64,000 nt of DNA from Lacticaseibacillus sharpeae JCM 1186 = DSM 20505 (GTDB lineage Bacteria > Bacillota > Bacilli > Lactobacillales > Lactobacillaceae): the NCBI RefSeq assembly GCF_001436225.1, contig NZ_AYYO01000044.1, positions 37,063 to 101,062 of the forward strand. The letters run 5' to 3'. The notes under the pieces were generated by a model. That model was not told the origin of the DNA. It worked only from the letters and a program-made list of their open reading frames with translations, and did not search any database. A program made the position numbers and the translations under genes. This document shows, piece by piece, positions 61,432 to 64,000 of the stretch (position 1 is the first letter of the stretch; each line of letters opens with the position of its first letter).

Positions 61432-61744
61432 GACGAAGCGGGAAGTGTTTAACAGGGCTCTTGATTTTTTCGTAGCGACCGGGCTTGTGAGAAACAGTAA
61501 CTATAACTTGGAAAGGTATCAATATCTTTCAGAATATGACGCCGCCTTGCCAGATAATCTGCCGGTGATTCCGGAAGACGTTAGTGAATGGTTGACATGG
61601 TGCAAAATGAGTCACCATTCGTTAAAGGATGCGCTTGATGGTGAAACGCGCGTCAGCGAAGACGTTTTTGCCCGTGCATGGGCGCTAGGTGTCTGGCAGG
61701 TCGAAGAAACAGGCGAAATCGTGAAATTGGAGGCGGAGGACTGA
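61421..61744 (+). CDS. DUF1642-like phage protein, first copy
   Basis: Protein of 107 residues containing LPVIPEDVSEWLTWCK and a C-terminal FARAWALGVWQVEE, the typical beginning and end of DUF1642. A second copy of the type is at 62447. Role unknown. Confidence 0.78.
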   Translation: MSNETKREVFNRALDFFVATGLVRNSNYNLERYQYLSEYDAALPDNLPVIPEDVSEWLTWCKMSHHSLKDALDGETRVSEDVFARAWALGVWQVEETGEIVKLEAED

Positions 61745-61908
61745 TGGCAACTACCACGACAGAAATTTGGGTTGAATGCAATGATGGCCACACGAAACTG
61801 TCAGGGCTGAGCGTTGACGGGTTCCCAATCAGCGATATTTGCAAATACACTGGCATTATAAGGTTCGTGCTCACCGAGCATCAGGAGGTGCGAGATGAAG
61901 CGGATTAA
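61744..61908 (+). CDS. Small phage protein, 54 residues
   Basis: Begins MATTTTEIWVECNDGHTKLS. Start placed at ATG 61744 from GGAGGACTG just upstream; overlaps the preceding stop. Unrecognised. Confidence 0.6.
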   Translation: MATTTTEIWVECNDGHTKLSGLSVDGFPISDICKYTGIIRFVLTEHQEVRDEAD

Positions 61909-62200
61909 GCATTTCTCCACGTGGGCAGACAGAATGCTGAACACATACGCGATTGGCCCGACCGAGGCAGAACTCATATCTGGTGTCGACGAAGCAATGG
62001 CGAAGAATGGTATCGGCACGCGAGTTCGTCATTTGGTAATTGAGGACCTTTTAAACCAAGAGGTAGTTAAGGGCCGAAGTTATGACCTTGCCAAGGCGCT
62101 TGAAAACCTCAAACACCCTGAAAGGTGCTCCTTGACTGAGGCTGAAACGAACACTGCCCTGAAAATTTTAAGCACGGAGGTGACCGACAATGTTAATTAA
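61895..62200 (+). CDS. Phage protein, 101 residues
   Basis: Unrecognised. Helical protein starting MKRIKHFSTWADRMLNTYAI with GGAGGTG just before the ATG. Overlaps both neighbours by about a dozen bases. Confidence 0.65.
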   Translation: MKRIKHFSTWADRMLNTYAIGPTEAELISGVDEAMAKNGIGTRVRHLVIEDLLNQEVVKGRSYDLAKALENLKHPERCSLTEAETNTALKILSTEVTDNVN

Positions 62201-62450
62201 GCTAGACAGCGGGGACTACATCAACACAGAAGCAGTCGAAGTAATCAAGGGCGGTGACAACCCGTACATCGGATTGCGGAGCAACAATTCGTTCGACATC
62301 ACTCCCGCCGACCGCGACCGCATCGTGGAAGCGATGGGCGAAAAGCCGAGTGGCGAGTATGGGGAAGTCATTCGGTGGAATATAGCAGGAAATCCATATG
62401 AGATAGATCTTGACGGAAAAACCTACACACTCACGGAGGTGGAACGGTGA
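62190..62450 (+). CDS. Phage protein, 86 residues
   Basis: Acidic, beta-rich protein beginning MLIKLDSGDYINTEAVEVIK and ending TYTLTEVER. GGAGGTG at 62176-62182 is its ribosome site. Not recognised. Confidence 0.65.
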   Translation: MLIKLDSGDYINTEAVEVIKGGDNPYIGLRSNNSFDITPADRDRIVEAMGEKPSGEYGEVIRWNIAGNPYEIDLDGKTYTLTEVER

Positions 62451-62917
62451 CAGCACACAAATACTACAAGCGCGGTCTCGTTATCGCAGAGCAGTTTGAC
62501 GGGTCTGCGGAGATGGCAGAAAAGATGCTTCCTGGCTGTGAGCGAGGAAACAATGAGGTCTGGCTCAGGAACGCCTTTGACACAGAAGGCAACTTCATCT
62601 ATCAAGACGAATTGAAAGTTGGCGACTGGGCTGTGCCTAACGACTATGCCACATGGCTCATGTCTGACGAAGATTTCCATGCAACGTATGCCGAGTTGCC
62701 TGTGATTCCGCAGAAGGTAGCTGATTACATCCAGAAGGCCAAGGCTGGCACATGGGGCATCATTGACTGTTACTACCACGTAGCCGATAACGTGACTGCG
62801 TGTGGCTTGGATGGCGTGCGGGACTGGGAACGATGGATTGTTGACCATCAAGACACATTTGCTCGCGCATGGCTCGATGGCTACCAGATTGAGGAGGGAC
62901 AGCATGAAGAAAGTTAA
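62447..62917 (+). CDS. DUF1642-like phage protein, second copy
   Basis: Protein of 156 residues with GTG start at 62447 behind GGAGGTGG. N-terminal 75 residues are specific (KYYKRGLVIAEQFDGSAEM); the C-terminal part is DUF1642 with AELPVIPQKVADYIQKAK and FARAWLDGYQIEE, parallel to the copy at 61421. Function unknown. Confidence 0.78.
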   Translation: MTAHKYYKRGLVIAEQFDGSAEMAEKMLPGCERGNNEVWLRNAFDTEGNFIYQDELKVGDWAVPNDYATWLMSDEDFHATYAELPVIPQKVADYIQKAKAGTWGIIDCYYHVADNVTACGLDGVRDWERWIVDHQDTFARAWLDGYQIEEGQHEES

Positions 62918-63095
62918 CAGCAATCCGGTACAGCTCACCTTGCACACAGCCACGACGAAGCAAACGTGGACTTGGTTCATGGTTATGGATGGCGCCAAGT
63001 ACTTCCACGGCGTATGGGGCAAGCCTATCGCACCCACGCTCAAACGCTGGCGGCGACTACGGCGGTTACTAATGCAGGAGGAACGAAATGACTGA
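62904..63095 (+). CDS. Small basic phage protein, 63 residues
   Basis: Begins MKKVNSNPVQLTLHTATTKQ with a Trp-rich middle and ends in an Arg-rich helix (KRWRRLRRLLMQEER). GGAGGG precedes the ATG. May bind nucleic acid; not recognised. Confidence 0.62.
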   Translation: MKKVNSNPVQLTLHTATTKQTWTWFMVMDGAKYFHGVWGKPIAPTLKRWRRLRRLLMQEERND

Positions 63096-63402
63096 TAAAG
63101 ACCTTGATACCGTTTTCCAGCGCGCTGTGCCGTCATGGTTAATGCTCCTACTACTCATTCCACTTGGTCTGTTAGACGCATGTGTCGCCAAATATGGCTG
63201 GAATACCTTTGTAGTGCCAACCTTCGGTGGTCCACGGCTGACCATCATGGTCACGTGGGGACTGCTGGTATTCTTTAATTACCTGATTACTAAACGTAGA
63301 GATATGGAGAACAGCAAAACCTCGTGGAATGAATTAATCGGAGCAGTGTTCATCTGTTTATGGTCGTGGTTAATAATGTTCCTACTACACTTTTTCATCT
63401 GA
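63088..63402 (+). CDS. Phage membrane protein, 104 residues
   Basis: Three hydrophobic helices (residues 17-35, 51-67 and 84-103). GGAGG precedes the ATG. Not recognised; no holin-specific feature, and it is in the early region. Confidence 0.68.
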   Translation: MTDKDLDTVFQRAVPSWLMLLLLIPLGLLDACVAKYGWNTFVVPTFGGPRLTIMVTWGLLVFFNYLITKRRDMENSKTSWNELIGAVFICLWSWLIMFLLHFFI

Positions 63403-63414
63403 GGAGGCGCGAGA

Positions 63415-63606
63415 ATGACTGAAACCAAACAGGCTTACGCGAAGATTAAAGCTAGTGATTTAATGGACTATTTCCTAAAACGTGCAGCGCAATTGCCGGA
63501 TGAGTTATCGGCACAGTTTATCGCTGACATTTCATTCGGAATAAACAATGTGCTTAATCCAGACGAAATTTTGCGCATACCAACCAAGGGAGTGATTTAC
63601 CGATGA
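63415..63606 (+). CDS. Small phage protein, 63 residues
   Basis: Begins MTETKQAYAKIKASDLMDYF. GGAGGCG is seven bases upstream. The first six residues and DNA are repeated at the start of the next gene. Confidence 0.62.
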   Translation: MTETKQAYAKIKASDLMDYFLKRAAQLPDELSAQFIADISFGINNVLNPDEILRIPTKGVIYR

Positions 63607-63920
63607 CTGAAACCAAACAAGACATATTTAACTATCTGGTCAACCGGACGATTGCAATCAGCCTCCAGCTAGGTATGGCTAAGCCGATGACCGAGCAGTT
63701 TGAGCGGGACATGCGTGCGCTCTACGATGCCGCCACTGATGGCGACCCTGATTGCCCGTACTGCCACGATGATGATAATTGGATTGCCGATAGTGATGGT
63801 TGGAAGCGACTGTATGTTAATCCAAGTGGCGCAGTTGAGATGTGGAACTTTAGCGAACTCATTATCATTCACTATTGCCCTATGTGTGGGAGGCATCTAA
63901 CCAATTTCAGGCGCGAATGA
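63603..63920 (+). CDS. Phage zinc-finger-like protein, 105 residues
   Basis: Begins MTETKQDIFNYLVNRTI. Two Cys pairs, CPYC at about residue 58 and CPMC at about residue 96, probably coordinate one metal (treble-clef or rubredoxin-like). Coupled to the previous gene by ATGA. Confidence 0.68.
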   Translation: MTETKQDIFNYLVNRTIAISLQLGMAKPMTEQFERDMRALYDAATDGDPDCPYCHDDDNWIADSDGWKRLYVNPSGAVEMWNFSELIIIHYCPMCGRHLTNFRRE

Positions 63921-64000
63921 TGGGCGCGCCAGCGTACTTCCGCGACGATAAGCCTGTCAGTATCGGCGACTGGATTATCGGCGGAACTCTGATTATCTCT
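63917..64000 (+). CDS. Phage protein, start only
   Basis: The ATG overlaps the previous stop (ATGA) and the frame stays open to the window edge: MMGAPAYFRDDKPVSIGDWI onwards. Not recognised. Confidence 0.5.
   Translation, partial: MMGAPAYFRDDKPVSIGDWIIGGTLIIS

Overview
The window reads as a chromosomal segment of a high-GC lactic acid bacterium (Lactobacillaceae) that runs into the left part of an integrated temperate phage. Support: low-GC-type Gram-positive gene sets (ireB-ruvX-DUF1292 behind alaS, cdaA-cdaR-glmM, a comG operon followed by a YtxK-type methyltransferase and ackA), a tmRNA with tag AKNNNSYALAA, an oleate hydratase, and strong G/C third-position bias in the core genes. The tag and gene order look like the Lacticaseibacillus side of the family, but species cannot be fixed from here.

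Layout. 1-11.3 kb: end of alaS, ireB-ruvX-DUF1292, an alpha/beta hydrolase, murB, a Na+/H+ antiporter, an MFS transporter, the cyclic-di-AMP/cell-wall operon cdaA-cdaR-glmM and a Cof-type phosphatase. 11.3-16.4 kb: a gene-poor stretch, a stand-alone EAL protein, glmS behind a strong promoter and NagR-like boxes, a VanZ-family protein and a YebC regulator. 16.4-20.2 kb: comGA-GG, with comGA broken by one amber codon. 20.5-33.1 kb: methyltransferase, ackA, xpaC-telA, mtnN, a cysteine desulfurase, DUF1831, DedA, a TetR regulator, oleate hydratase and a class C beta-lactamase-like hydrolase. 33.1-48.8 kb: two proteins sharing a repeat of unknown function, a secreted nuclease with a membrane partner, a phosphosulfolactate-synthase-like gene with a phosphatase, an XRE-TPR regulator, UspA, a probable 6S RNA, a GshAB-like ATP-grasp protein, YueI, PgpA, Tex and an OmpR-type two-component system. 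48.98-49.35 kb: tmRNA.

From about 49.35 kb to the right edge the DNA is a prophage integrated at the 3' end of the tmRNA gene. It carries a tyrosine integrase, a membrane protein, a CI-like repressor, an operator array (inverted TTCAA/TTGAA boxes), Cro, a nonsense-disrupted antirepressor, small regulators, then Gp157, an ERF annealing protein, an HNH nuclease, a replisome organizer with an iteron-like putative origin inside it, RusA and SSB, followed by many small early genes. No structural genes are reached, so the right attachment site is outside the window.

Most notable: three separate genes are each interrupted by one in-frame stop (comGA, antirepressor, a small HTH gene); a repeat-protein pair with no recognised function; a minus-strand structured RNA with its own promoter and terminator; NagR-like operators at glmS; and a phosphosulfolactate synthase homologue coupled to a phosphatase. 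All assignments are from reading the sequence; no database search was run.
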